DNA of 64,000 nt from Kordiimonas sp. SCSIO 12603 (lineage in GTDB: Bacteria; Pseudomonadota; Alphaproteobacteria; Sphingomonadales; Kordiimonadaceae). The notes under the pieces are model-generated. The model made no database searches, had not been told where the DNA came from, and was given only the letters and a program-made list of their open reading frames with translations. Each line of letters opens with the position of its first letter. The first letter of the stretch is position 1. The position numbers and the translations under genes are program-made. This document shows, piece by piece, positions 7,960 to 16,385 of this stretch. The DNA is taken from contig NZ_CP073748.1 of the NCBI RefSeq assembly GCF_024398035.1, positions 2,517,520 to 2,581,519 of the forward strand, read 5' to 3'.

Positions 7960-9456
7960 CTACTCTTTGTCAGCTTTCTTAGCCGCAGCTTTCTTTGCTG
8001 GTGCCTTTTTTGCTGGCGCTTTCTTAGCAGCAGCTTTTTTCGGGGCAGCTTTTTTTGCTGGAGCTTTTTTCTTAGCCGGAGTTTTTTTCGCTTTAACTGG
8101 GTTTGCTTCTTCTTCGTCGATTTCGCGAACCGCAGCTTCAAGATCTTCACGAGAAACTGTTTTATCTGTGAGATCAGCTTGCTCAATTACAAAATCAACA
8201 ACCTTCTCTTCGAAGATTGGAGCGCGAAGCTGTGCACGAGCTTCTTCATTCTTCTGGTAGAATTCAAATACTTGAGATTCTTGACCAGGGAAACGACGCG
8301 CTTCCTCAATAATCTTACGGTTAACTTCTTCCTGAGTAACCTGAACTTCGTTTTTAACACCGATTTCAGATAGAAGAAGACCAAGGCGAACACGGCGCTC
8401 TGCAATTGCGCGGAACTCAGCAGCTTCTGCTTCATCTTCCGGAGCATCTTTACCCTCGAAGTCCTCAGCTTTTGCTTCGCCAGACATAACAGCATCACGT
8501 TTGATCTGCTCCCAAATCTGAGCAAACTCAAGGTCAACCATGCCAGCTGGAACAGCAAAATCATAGCTATCAGCAAGGCTATCTAGAAGCTTACGCTTAA
8601 GGTGCGCACGTGTAAGTGAGTTATTATCTGCCTCAAGCTGACCTTTAAGCGCTTCTTTAAGACCATCCAGATCTTCAAGGCCAAGGTTCTTAGCAAGTTC
8701 ATCATTTACTTCAGCTTCTGCAGGACGGCGAACCTCTTTCACATTCACAGTGAATTCAGCTTCTTTGCCAGCTAGATCTTTAGAGTGGTATTCAGCAGGG
8801 AACGTTACTTTAACGATCTTTTCTTCACCCGCTTTAGAACCAACTAGTTGGTCTTCAAAACCCGGGATGAACATACCAGAGCCAAGCTCAAGCTGGTGAT
8901 CTTCAGCAGCACCACCATCAAACGCTTCGCCGTCGATACGACCAAGGTAATCGATAAGAACAGCATCACCTTCTTTAGATTTTGCGGTTTTAGCAGCTTT
9001 CTTGAAAGATTTCTGCTGACCAGCAATACGTTCTAGCGCTTCATCAAGGTCTTTGTCTGCTACTTCAGCAACCCAGCGCTCAAGTGCAGGTGCTTTAAAG
9101 TCTTCCACATTAACTTCAGGAAGGATTTCAACCTTTAGAGTGTACTCAAGATCAGTACCGTCTTTGTACTCATCCATATCTACTTCAGGACGAAGAGCTG
9201 GGCGGATTTCTTTTTCTTCGAACAGCTTTGCAGATGTTTCTTGCATAGCTTCAGAAATCACCTGACCTTGCGCGCGCTCACCGTACATCTTCTTAAGAAG
9301 AGAAAGAGGTGCTTTACCAGGGCGGAAGCCGTTTAGTTTTGCAGTAGCACGGAATTCATTCAGAACTGCGTCGAGTTTTTCATTAAGCTCGTTAACAGCT
9401 ACTGTTACTTTATATTCGCGCTTCAGGCCTTCGTTTAGCAGTTCTTCGATCTGCAT
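7960..9456 (-). CDS. tig: Trigger factor with lysine/alanine-rich C-terminal tail
   Basis: Ribosome-bound chaperone and peptidyl-prolyl isomerase. The N-terminal ribosome-binding domain carries the signature GFRPGKAP. The FKBP-type domain includes LIDYLGRIDGEAFDGG and GSGMFIPGFEDQLVG, and the C-terminal chaperone domain follows. At 498 residues it is longer than the E. coli protein (432). The excess is partly a tail of about 45 residues made of AKK/PAKK repeats, resembling histone H1 or mycobacterial HU tails. The start at ATG 9456 (MQIEELLNEG) is preferred over the in-frame GTG at 9465. It is followed by a strong terminator and then clpP. Confidence 0.96.
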   Translation of the reverse strand: MQIEELLNEGLKREYKVTVAVNELNEKLDAVLNEFRATAKLNGFRPGKAPLSLLKKMYGERAQGQVISEAMQETSAKLFEEKEIRPALRPEVDMDEYKDGTDLEYTLKVEILPEVNVEDFKAPALERWVAEVADKDLDEALERIAGQQKSFKKAAKTAKSKEGDAVLIDYLGRIDGEAFDGGAAEDHQLELGSGMFIPGFEDQLVGSKAGEEKIVKVTFPAEYHSKDLAGKEAEFTVNVKEVRRPAEAEVNDELAKNLGLEDLDGLKEALKGQLEADNNSLTRAHLKRKLLDSLADSYDFAVPAGMVDLEFAQIWEQIKRDAVMSGEAKAEDFEGKDAPEDEAEAAEFRAIAERRVRLGLLLSEIGVKNEVQVTQEEVNRKIIEEARRFPGQESQVFEFYQKNEEARAQLRAPIFEEKVVDFVIEQADLTDKTVSREDLEAAVREIDEEEANPVKAKKTPAKKKAPAKKAAPKKAAAKKAPAKKAPAKKAAAKKADKE

Positions 9457-9845
9457 CTCGTCCACTCTCTATATTACGTTGTCTAACGTCGTTTCACCCA
9501 GTTCAAGGCTGCTCAAATTAAGCGCCACAAACCTTATTAAATGCGTTATCTGCACTTTGATGGTGCCAATTGGTGAAACGGCGAAAAAATACAAACTGTG
9601 TTTCAATTTAATTTCTTTGCACCGAGTTCGTCGGCTCGGATAAACCGTTACAAGGAAAAATTCAACAAAAAACGCCAAAACACAGCCAAAAGATAGAAGA
9701 AGACACCTCACCACTGTCTCAAAACTTACTCAGTTAGCTGAAATTTCGCTTTTGAATAATAGTTTTTCGAATTGACAATTAGGACAATTGCCCTAACCAT
9801 ACCCAAAATAGGACAATCATCCTAAAACATTCAAACGAGATCTAT
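9457..9845. other. Gene-free stretch between tig and the TetR gene
   Basis: The left part is the tig leader and promoter region (minus strand) and contains a short hairpin CCGAG-N8-CTCGG at 9622-9639. The right end holds the promoter and two operator-like palindromes of the TetR gene. An 81-codon frame at 9469-9714 looks spurious: it has no homology that I recognise and no ribosome-binding site. Confidence 0.6.
9772..9824 (+). promoter_or_regulatory. Promoter and two operator-like palindromes of the TetR gene
   Basis: A TTGACA -35 box (9772-9777) is followed by two 16-base near-palindromes, TAGGACAATTGCCCTA (9780-9795) and TAGGACAATCATCCTA (9809-9824), spaced 29 bp centre to centre. They overlap the expected -10 and start site, as expected for autorepression by the TetR protein encoded 22 bases downstream. 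The -10 itself (TAACCA/AACCAT) is poor. Confidence 0.65.
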
Positions 9846-10430
9846 ATGACTAAAGAAACCACGAGAGAAAGAATTATCACCGTTGCGGACAATCTTTTTT
9901 ATGAACAAGGATTTGACCACACCTCTTTCGCGGACATCGCCGGTGAGATCTCTATTTCTCGCGGAAACTTTTATCATCATTTCAAAACCAAAGACCAGAT
10001 TCTGGAAGCGGTTATCGAATTGCGACTTAAAAACACGCTAGCGATGATCAAAGAATGGGAAGCAGCATCTCCCTGCGCGAAAGAGCGAATAAAATCTTAC
10101 ATCACTATCCTTGATAGAAACAAAGATAAGATAGCAAAACATGGATGCCCTGTTGGTACGTTGACTTCCGAATTAGCCAAGCTCAGCCATGATGCTCAAG
10201 GTCTAGCCAACAAAATATTCTCACTGTTTGATGAATGGCTACAAATACAATTCAGAGATATAGGCCTTCACGACGAGGCTGCATTACTATCTCAACATGT
10301 TCTTGCCCGTAGCCAAGGTATCGCAACCTTATACAACACCTTCCAGAGCGATACATTCCTCAAGAAAGAAATATCGCTTCTGCTCGAATGGCTTGAAGAA
10401 ACCTGCTCAACCACCACAGCAAATCATTAA
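9846..10430 (+). CDS. TetR family transcriptional regulator
   Basis: 194 residues. The N-terminal helix-turn-helix is typical (ITVADNLFYEQGFDHTSFAD, then SRGNFYHHFKTKDQIL). The C-terminal ligand domain contains KHGCPVGTLTSEL, a motif of the TetR subgroup that often controls small detoxification or efflux operons; the ligand is unknown. It precedes a YciI-like gene by 9 bases and tag by 9 more, so the three probably form one operon, with the paired palindromes upstream as operators. Confidence 0.92.
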   Translation: MTKETTRERIITVADNLFYEQGFDHTSFADIAGEISISRGNFYHHFKTKDQILEAVIELRLKNTLAMIKEWEAASPCAKERIKSYITILDRNKDKIAKHGCPVGTLTSELAKLSHDAQGLANKIFSLFDEWLQIQFRDIGLHDEAALLSQHVLARSQGIATLYNTFQSDTFLKKEISLLLEWLEETCSTTTANH

Positions 10431-10439
10431 GAGAACATC

Positions 10440-10730
10440 ATGTATATTATCACTTTAAAATTCAGCGAAAATAAGAACCTAGCCTCAGAATATATGGCAT
10501 CCCATAGAGATTGGATCGAAGAAGGTTTCAAGGAATATAATTTCCTTTTAGTGGGTAGTATAAAGCCCTCCCTTGGAGGCGTAATTATCACTCATAACAC
10601 AACAAAAGACACGCTAGAGACCTTCGTTCAAAAAGATCCTTTTGTAATTCAAAATGTTGTCACTGCAGAGATACTGGAAGTATCCCCAACACGCACTGCA
10701 GATTCTCTTGCGTTTCTCGCTAAATCCTAG
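10440..10730 (+). CDS. YciI-like (dimeric alpha-beta barrel) protein
   Basis: 96 residues with the YCII-family pattern: an N-terminal strand (MYIITLKF), a His in a helix (ASHRDWIEEGF), GGVIITHNTTKDTLETFV and the conserved DPFV near the C-terminus. Family members are small ferredoxin-like-fold proteins, some fused to or acting with enzymes that handle reactive small molecules. No reaction can be assigned here. It has a ribosome-binding site (AAGAGAAC) and lies tightly between the TetR gene and tag, so it is probably part of the TetR regulon. Confidence 0.8.
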   Translation: MYIITLKFSENKNLASEYMASHRDWIEEGFKEYNFLLVGSIKPSLGGVIITHNTTKDTLETFVQKDPFVIQNVVTAEILEVSPTRTADSLAFLAKS

Positions 10731-10739
10731 GAACTCCAT

Positions 10740-11348
10740 ATGTCCCAGATATTTAAAAGCCGTGATAACAGAATGCGCTGCGGTTGGTGTGCCGCAACAG
10801 ATGATTATATACATTATCACGACACAGAATGGGGATACCCAGTCAGTGATGATATCAGACTATTTGAAAAGTTATGCCTTGAGGGATTTCAATCCGGGCT
10901 TAGCTGGCGAACGATCTTGAGCAAACGCGATAACTTCCGCAAGGCATTCGATGGTTTTGACTTTAACAAAATAGCATTATTCACAGAAGAAGATGTGAAG
11001 CGCCTACTTACTGACCAAGGTATTGTCCGTCACCGCGGTAAAATAGAAGCTACTATCAACAACGCAAAACGCGCAAAAGAAATGGTAGATGAATTTGGCT
11101 CTATCGCAGCCTACATTTGGAGATACGAACCTGATGCAAATTCCTTAGGCATACCTCAAACGGCCTCCACATCTGAAGAATCAATTACAATATCAAAAGA
11201 CTTAAAGAAGCGTGGTTGGAAATTTGTTGGCCCTACAACGGTATACGCCTTCATGCAAGCTATGGGGCTTATCAACGACCATGCAGAGGGATGTGAGTTT
11301 AGGGAAAAAGCATTCGAGATAAGGAAAAACTTCAAAAAGCCAAAGTGA
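10740..11348 (+). CDS. tag: DNA-3-methyladenine glycosylase I
   Basis: Base-excision repair enzyme that removes 3-methyladenine from alkylated DNA. The zinc ligands of the family are all present: Cys14 (MRCGWCAA), His27 (YIHYHDTEWGYP) and the C-terminal His-x3-Cys (NDHAEGC). The aromatic and acidic active-site region reads LCLEGFQSGLSWRTIL. At 202 residues it is full length. It starts 9 bases after the YciI gene with AGGAA upstream. Its place behind a TetR regulator suggests induction by a chemical stress, which is inference. Confidence 0.96.
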   Translation: MSQIFKSRDNRMRCGWCAATDDYIHYHDTEWGYPVSDDIRLFEKLCLEGFQSGLSWRTILSKRDNFRKAFDGFDFNKIALFTEEDVKRLLTDQGIVRHRGKIEATINNAKRAKEMVDEFGSIAAYIWRYEPDANSLGIPQTASTSEESITISKDLKKRGWKFVGPTTVYAFMQAMGLINDHAEGCEFREKAFEIRKNFKKPK

Positions 11349-11369
11349 TTTAGCGCTTACCATCTACTT

Positions 11370-11422
11370 CACCATGATCTTACTGATAATTGATATATAT
11401 ATATTTTCTGAAGATCATGGTG
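11370..11422. repeat. 12-bp perfect inverted repeat at the tRNA-Leu copy 1 trailer
   Basis: CACCATGATCTT (11370-11381) and AAGATCATGGTG (11411-11422) are exact reverse complements around a 29-base spacer containing a (TA)n run. The right arm includes the encoded CCA end of tRNA-Leu copy 1. It lies between the convergent ends of tag and the tRNA gene. It could be a bidirectional terminator or a 3'-processing hairpin. Confidence 0.7.
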
Positions 11423-11503
11423 CGGGTGGAGGGACTTGAACCCCCACGTCCGAAGGACACCAGAACCTAAATCTGGCGCGTCTACCAATTTCGCCACACC
11501 CGC
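11418..11503 (-). tRNA. tRNA-Leu (TAG), copy 1
   Basis: Class II tRNA of 86 bases on the minus strand: acceptor GCGGGTG/CACCCGC, anticodon TAG in the loop TTTAGGT, long variable arm TGTCCTTCGGACGT, discriminator A and encoded CCA. Confidence 0.97.
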
Positions 11504-11553
11504 ATACCAAACGATGATCAATGCCTTCGGATGCATATAAACAGATCATCTAT
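11418..11553 (-). repeat. Direct repeat unit with tRNA-Leu copy 1 and its leader
   Basis: 136 bases (tRNA plus about 50 bases of 5' flank) are repeated at 11607-11742, offset by 189 bases. The leader contains GATGATC...GATCATC (11513-11519 and 11544-11550), able to pair. Confidence 0.85.
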
Positions 11554-11606
11554 ATAATCTGACATATTTGCTTTTACTTACTTTCTTCAGATTACCCTGA
11601 AGTGGT

Positions 11607-11692
11607 TGGTGCGGGTGGAGGGACTTGAACCCCCACGTCCGAAGGACACCAGAACCTAAATCTGGCGCGTCTACCAATTTCGCCACACCCGC
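11607..11692 (-). tRNA. tRNA-Leu (TAG), copy 2
   Basis: Identical 86-base tRNA to copy 1, with encoded CCA. A short hairpin CTTCAG-N6-CTGAAG lies immediately downstream at 11585-11602 (minus-strand trailer). Confidence 0.97.
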
Positions 11693-11742
11693 AAACCAAA
11701 CAATGACCAATGCCTTCGGATGCATATAAACAGGTCATCTAT
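11607..11742 (-). repeat. Direct repeat unit with tRNA-Leu copy 2 and its leader
   Basis: Second copy of the 136-base unit. The leader arms here read ATGACC (11703-11708) and GGTCAT (11733-11738). Compared with copy 1 (ATGATC/GATCAT), both sides have changed so that pairing is kept. Confidence 0.85.
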
Positions 11743-11881
11743 GTAAGTAACAACAAACGTTGTCGTGCCGCGCTCGGCGGCTGTGAGGGGGCTTATAAGC
11801 AGCCCTTCAAAAGAGCACAAGTATTTTTTTTAATTATTTCGTAAAAAAGCATAGCTCTTTTCTTGAAACCGCAGAAAACCT

Positions 11882-13372
11882 TTAAGGTAGCGCAGCTGAT
11901 AAATATTTAAGAAGATCAGAAGCAATCATACCGCGCCCGGCTTTATTAGCGGCCTCACCGTGAATCCACACCCCTGCTGCAGCTGCCTCGAAAGCAGGCA
12001 TACCCTGCACCACAAGGCTGGAGATAATCCCCGAGAGCACATCTCCCGTACCCCCCACAGAAAGATAAGCCGGCGCATTTGATGTAATAGCCACACGTTC
12101 ATCTGGCGCAGCAATAAGCGTTGAAACCCCTTTTAGAACAACAACTGCGTTAATCCTTTTAGCCGCAGCTCTTACTGCCGCTATTCTATCTACCGTAATA
12201 TCCAGATCAGGGAACAACCGTGCAAATTCGCCATCGTGAGGGGTCAACACCTTCTGACAATCATAATCTGCCAATATTTCTGCTCGCCCCTGCAAGCTGG
12301 TAAGCGCATCTGCATCCAACACCATATGGCGTTCTTTTTCTCCTGCATGTTGGATAAGCTCGATAGTCTTCTCCCCCACACCTGCACCGGGACCTAAAAG
12401 AACAGTGGTTATTCTTGCGTCAGACATAACCCCAACAAAACCAAAAACAGAATCAAACCTACGCACCATTACATCTGTAAGCACGCTAGCTTGAATGGAG
12501 TAAGTCTCAGATGGTGCAGCTAGTGTAACAAGCCCTGCCCCGGCCCTCAACGCGCTAATACTAGCTAGCCGGGAAGCCCCCAAAGTAGGTTCTCTACCTC
12601 CCAGCACTAATAAATGACCACGGTCATATTTATGGGTTGCAGGCCCCATACACGGGTAACATGCGCTCCAGAGCCCTGGTTCGTTTGCAAAATGATTCGA
12701 ATCGATTGAGTCGTAAACAGCTTTCCCAATGCCGATATCAGCTACATGAACGTTATCAACACCACCACATAAAAAACGGCCCGGGGCAATCATATGACCA
12801 GGTTTTTTACTTGAAAACGTTACAGTAGCATCCGCCGAGAAGCACAATCCAAACGGAATGCCATTTTCTGCATTCAACCCGCTTGGCACATCAATAGCAA
12901 ACCGAAATGCATCAACTGTATTTGCAGTTTCGACAATATCAGCGACAGCACCTTCAAGTGGCCGATCCTGCCCTGTTCCGAATAATGCATCCACAATAAC
13001 AGACGCTTTACTGCAATCCACGGAAGCTATTGAAATTGTTGGGCCTTCCCAACGCTTAAGGGCTACCGCAGCATCCCCCTTGAGATTAGTTTCGGCACAC
13101 GAAAGAGCTACTTTTACCGGGTAACCCCAATCATCAAGATGCCGCGCGATAACAAAACCATCCCCGCCGTTATTGCCTGGACCACACAAAATGAGTATCT
13201 CGCCACCGGCCTCAATTGGGGTGCCAATATATTCTACTAGAATGTCAGCGGCAGCTCTACCTGCAGCTTCCATCAAGGACCAACCACTGGTACCATTTTG
13301 AATAGCCCATTCGTCAGCTTCTCGCGCTTCAGCTGGCGTTAATAAGATATGATCGTGTGGTGACTGTATCAC
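11882..13372 (-). CDS. nnrD: Bifunctional NAD(P)H-hydrate epimerase / ADP-dependent NAD(P)H-hydrate dehydratase
   Basis: Repairs hydrated NADH and NADPH. The N-terminal YjeF_N epimerase half contains the family-like LCGPGNNGGDGFVIARHL. The C-terminal ribokinase-like dehydratase half contains VLTPHDGEFARL and SVGGTGDVLSGI, the nucleotide and substrate sites. The frame opens with a TTG at 13411, but GGGGGAA sits 6-8 bases before a GTG at 13372 (encoding MIQSPHDHILL). The upstream TTG also lies inside the tRNA-His terminator tail, so I chose 13372 (496 residues). Confidence 0.93.
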   Translation of the reverse strand: MIQSPHDHILLTPAEAREADEWAIQNGTSGWSLMEAAGRAAADILVEYIGTPIEAGGEILILCGPGNNGGDGFVIARHLDDWGYPVKVALSCAETNLKGDAAVALKRWEGPTISIASVDCSKASVIVDALFGTGQDRPLEGAVADIVETANTVDAFRFAIDVPSGLNAENGIPFGLCFSADATVTFSSKKPGHMIAPGRFLCGGVDNVHVADIGIGKAVYDSIDSNHFANEPGLWSACYPCMGPATHKYDRGHLLVLGGREPTLGASRLASISALRAGAGLVTLAAPSETYSIQASVLTDVMVRRFDSVFGFVGVMSDARITTVLLGPGAGVGEKTIELIQHAGEKERHMVLDADALTSLQGRAEILADYDCQKVLTPHDGEFARLFPDLDITVDRIAAVRAAAKRINAVVVLKGVSTLIAAPDERVAITSNAPAYLSVGGTGDVLSGIISSLVVQGMPAFEAAAAGVWIHGEAANKAGRGMIASDLLKYLSAALP

Positions 13373-13418
13373 TGTATTTGTTCCCCCTTGGAATCGGAGG
13401 CAGTGTACCAAAAGAAAA

Positions 13419-13436
13419 AAGCCCCGAAAGGGGCTT
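13419..13436 (-). terminator. Terminator of tRNA-His
   Basis: AAGCCCC-GAAA-GGGGCTT hairpin followed on the minus strand by a T run (TTTTTTCTTTT). It separates tRNA-His from nnrD. Confidence 0.9.
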
Positions 13437-13456
13437 CTTAAAAAAAACTTTCAGAG

Positions 13457-13533
13457 TGGGGCGAGTAACCGGATTTGAACCGGCGGCCCCCAGAATCACA
13501 ATCTGGTGCTCTAACCAACTGAGCTATACCCGC
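13457..13533 (-). tRNA. tRNA-His (GTG)
   Basis: Minus-strand cloverleaf with acceptor GCGGGTA/TACTCGC, anticodon GTG in TTGTGAT, discriminator C73 and encoded CCA. The base at 13534 supplies the G-1 residue diagnostic of tRNA-His, facing C73. Flanks TCAGAG (13451-13456) and CTCTGA (13539-13544) are complementary. Confidence 0.97.
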
Positions 13534-13768
13534 CACGTCTCTGAGAGTGGGCGCTTATGTATTCCCTACTCTCTTATTCGTCAAGCAAGAAATCACACCT
13601 TTTTTTATATTTTTTCATTTTTAGCAGAAACCTTGCGTGAGCGAAAGATTACAGTTTTTTGCTCACCCTGTAATCACCTGCACATTTTTTAGGCAATTAA
13701 ATGCACAAACTTTCACAGTTCATTATTAAAAAAGCAGTGAATCAAGCCACATCTTATGCATATGATAG

Positions 13769-14158
<390 letters not shown>

Positions 14159-14204
14159 TTAGAACGCCCAAAGCTGTAATATAATTAATGTAAGGGAATA
14201 AAGC

Positions 14205-15629
14205 ATGTCTAAGTACAGTAATTTAAGCAACGAAGAGTTTCTCGCTCTGGTAAAAGAAACAAATGCAGAGTGGGTTGATCTACGCTTTACCGACCCTAAA
14301 GGTAAATGGCAGCACCTCACTATGGATGCAGACGTTGTTGATGAAGATATGCTTGAAGAAGGCGTGATGTTTGATGGCTCTTCTATCGCTGGCTGGAAAG
14401 CGATTAACGAATCCGACATGATCCTAAAACCAGATCTTTCAGCGGTAACGCTTGATCCCTTCACAGCAGACGTAACAATCGTTGTATTCTGTGACATCGT
14501 AGAACCAGCAACAGGTCAAGGCTATGGTCGTGATCCACGCTCTACAGCAAAACGAGCTGAAGAATACCTCAAATTCACTGGTGTTGGCGACACAGCTTAC
14601 TTTGGTTCTGAGCCAGAGTTCTTCGTATTTGATGATGTGAAATTCCGCGTTGGCTATAATGGTGCATCATACGAAATTGACGATGTTGAAGGCCCGTACA
14701 ACTCCGCTCGTTCATATGATGAAGGCAACTATGGCCACCGTCCACGCGCTAAAGGTGGTTATTTCCCTGTAGCTCCAGTTGATAGCTGTGTTGATCTCCG
14801 GGGTGAAATGGTGAAGGTTCTCAAAGAAATGGGCCTTCAAATGGATAAGCACCACCATGAAGTTGCAGCCTCTCAACACGAGCTTGGCATGATGTTCTCT
14901 ACACTCGTAGAAACTGCTGATAACGTTCAGATTTACAAATACGGCGTTCACCAGGTTGCTCACACATACGGTAAAACAGCGACCTTCATGCCTAAGCCTG
15001 TAGCTGAAGATAACGGTTCAGGTATGCACGTTCACCAATCAATCTGGAAAGATGGTGATCCTACATTTGCTGGTAATAGCTATGCTGATCTTTCTGAAAC
15101 AGCCCTTTATTATATCGGCGGTATCATTAAGCACGCTAAAGCAATCAATGCTTTCACTAACCCAAGCACGAACAGCTACAAGCGTTTGGTGCCAGGCTTT
15201 GAAGCACCTGTACTTCTGGCGTACTCTGCACGTAACCGTTCGGCTTCTTGCCGTATTCCTTACGGCTCCAGCCCGAAAGCAAAACGCGTTGAAGTTCGCT
15301 TCCCTGATGCGACAGCAAATCCATACTATGCATTTGCAGCGATGATGATGGCCGGCCTGGACGGCATCCAGAACAAAATTCACCCAGGTGAAGCAATGGA
15401 TAAAGACCTTTATGCCCTTCCACCAGAAGAGCTTAAAGGCGTTCCAACAGTTGCAAGCTCGCTTGATGAAGCGCTAAACGCGCTAGACGTAGACCGTGAG
15501 TTCCTTAAGAAAGGTGACGTTTTCACCGATGATCAGATCGACGCTTACATTGATCTGAAGCGTGAGGAAGTTGATCGCCTGAATCTCACACCACATCCTG
15601 TAGAGTTTGATATGTACTACAGTGCATAA
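14205..15629 (+). CDS. glnA: Glutamine synthetase, type I
   Basis: Makes glutamine from glutamate, ammonia and ATP as a dodecamer. The 474 residues carry the family motifs [12 protein letters not shown], the metal and glutamate site [11 protein letters not shown], the histidines of [11 protein letters not shown] and the nucleotide site NSYKRLVPG. The adenylylation loop reads DLYALPPEE with the Tyr that GlnE modifies, so activity is probably controlled by the PII/GlnE cascade encoded in part by glnB upstream. The ribosome-binding site is AGGGAA, and a strong terminator follows. Confidence 0.98.
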   Translation: MSKYSNLSNEEFLALVKETNAEWVDLRFTDPKGKWQHLTMDADVVDEDMLEEGVMFDGSSIAGWKAINESDMILKPDLSAVTLDPFTADVTIVVFCDIVEPATGQGYGRDPRSTAKRAEEYLKFTGVGDTAYFGSEPEFFVFDDVKFRVGYNGASYEIDDVEGPYNSARSYDEGNYGHRPRAKGGYFPVAPVDSCVDLRGEMVKVLKEMGLQMDKHHHEVAASQHELGMMFSTLVETADNVQIYKYGVHQVAHTYGKTATFMPKPVAEDNGSGMHVHQSIWKDGDPTFAGNSYADLSETALYYIGGIIKHAKAINAFTNPSTNSYKRLVPGFEAPVLLAYSARNRSASCRIPYGSSPKAKRVEVRFPDATANPYYAFAAMMMAGLDGIQNKIHPGEAMDKDLYALPPEELKGVPTVASSLDEALNALDVDREFLKKGDVFTDDQIDAYIDLKREEVDRLNLTPHPVEFDMYYSA

Positions 15630-15649
15630 ACGATAAAAATTTCGCGATT

Positions 15650-15683
15650 AAGGCTCTGATTTCTATCAGGGCCTTATTTTTTT
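15650..15683 (+). terminator. Terminator of glnBA
   Basis: AAGGCTCTGAT-TTCT-ATCAGGGCCTT, a near-perfect 11-bp stem, is followed by ATTTTTTT. Confidence 0.92.
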
Positions 15684-15793
15684 ACATTCCGCTAACCATT
15701 TCTGGTGTTTACTTATTGATATCAGAAAAATATAAGCTCGTTGTTTGGGGGAACGAGTAGTTAAGAGCTGTTCCTTGTTAAGGCATATAATTG

Positions 15794-16342
15794 ATGCAAC
15801 TTGAGTATAACGCAGATCAAAAAGCGCTTCAGCCAGAATTGGTCGCAGCCAATATCAATCCAGAAAGCTTTCTGGCAACAGACTATCTGAACCATTTCAA
15901 TGAAATTGTTATGCTACTAGAAATGATTCCTGATATGCCAGATATTGTGGAAGAAGCAGCTGAATGGGAACCAAAGAGCTACCCTCAGCACTTCGAAGAT
16001 AGCGGTTTTCAGGCCAAACAACTTGCCATAAAAGCATTCGAGATCGCCCCTGCCCCAATTCGAAAAGCATTTGACCGGAATAAAACTGAGCTGGATCAAT
16101 TGCTCAGTTCTACAATTGCAGGCCTTATGTCTTTGAACGTAATAGAGCGTGGCTTAGCACCAGCAGCAGCCGAACTTATCAGAACTCGCATTCAGCAAGC
16201 CCAAGACCTGCTATTGAAGCTTAATCAGGTGATTCACGGCAAACTTGATGAAGAAATCGAGTATGACGATACTATGCCGATTGAAGAGCATGATGCTGAA
16301 GAAGTTCAGTCACAGGCTGATATTGATAAGCTGTTCGATTAA
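15794..16342 (+). CDS. Conserved-looking helical protein ending in an SQADIDKLF motif
   Basis: 182 residues from the ATG at 15794 (an in-frame TTG precedes it directly). I cannot name a family with certainty. Visible are an acidic helical N-terminal half (SFLATDYLNHFNEIVMLLEM, then PKSYPQHFEDSGF), a Pro-rich hinge (EIAPAPIRKAFD), a long helix (about 96-150) and an acidic linker. The extreme C-terminus is SQADIDKLFD (173-182). That tail resembles the SQDxIDxLL/LF peptides at the ends of FliM, FliN and CheZ-type proteins. No CheZ catalytic QDxTGQ motif is present, so I do not call it CheZ. It is a single gene after glnA. Confidence 0.75.
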   Translation: MQLEYNADQKALQPELVAANINPESFLATDYLNHFNEIVMLLEMIPDMPDIVEEAAEWEPKSYPQHFEDSGFQAKQLAIKAFEIAPAPIRKAFDRNKTELDQLLSSTIAGLMSLNVIERGLAPAAAELIRTRIQQAQDLLLKLNQVIHGKLDEEIEYDDTMPIEEHDAEEVQSQADIDKLFD

Positions 16343-16362
16343 TCAAACAGACAAGAACACAT

Positions 16363-16385
16363 AAAGGCTCTATTGCAGAGCCTTT
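16363..16385. terminator. Bidirectional terminator between two convergent genes
   Basis: AAAGGCTCT-ATTGC-AGAGCCTTT is a perfect 9-bp stem. It serves the plus-strand gene ending at 16342 and overlaps the 3' end of the minus-strand gene ending at 16370. Confidence 0.8.

Noticed and set aside
7896-8186. A very Lys/Arg-rich 96-codon frame
   Set aside because: It is a frame shadow of the repetitive trigger-factor tail and runs through the terminator.
9469-9714. An 81-codon frame upstream of tig
   Set aside because: There is no ribosome-binding site, its composition is unlike its neighbours, and it covers the probable tig promoter.
11418-11692. Attachment site of an integrated element at the duplicated tRNA-Leu
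   Set aside because: The whole tRNA plus leader is duplicated with only about 100 bases between the copies, and no integrase or cargo is present.
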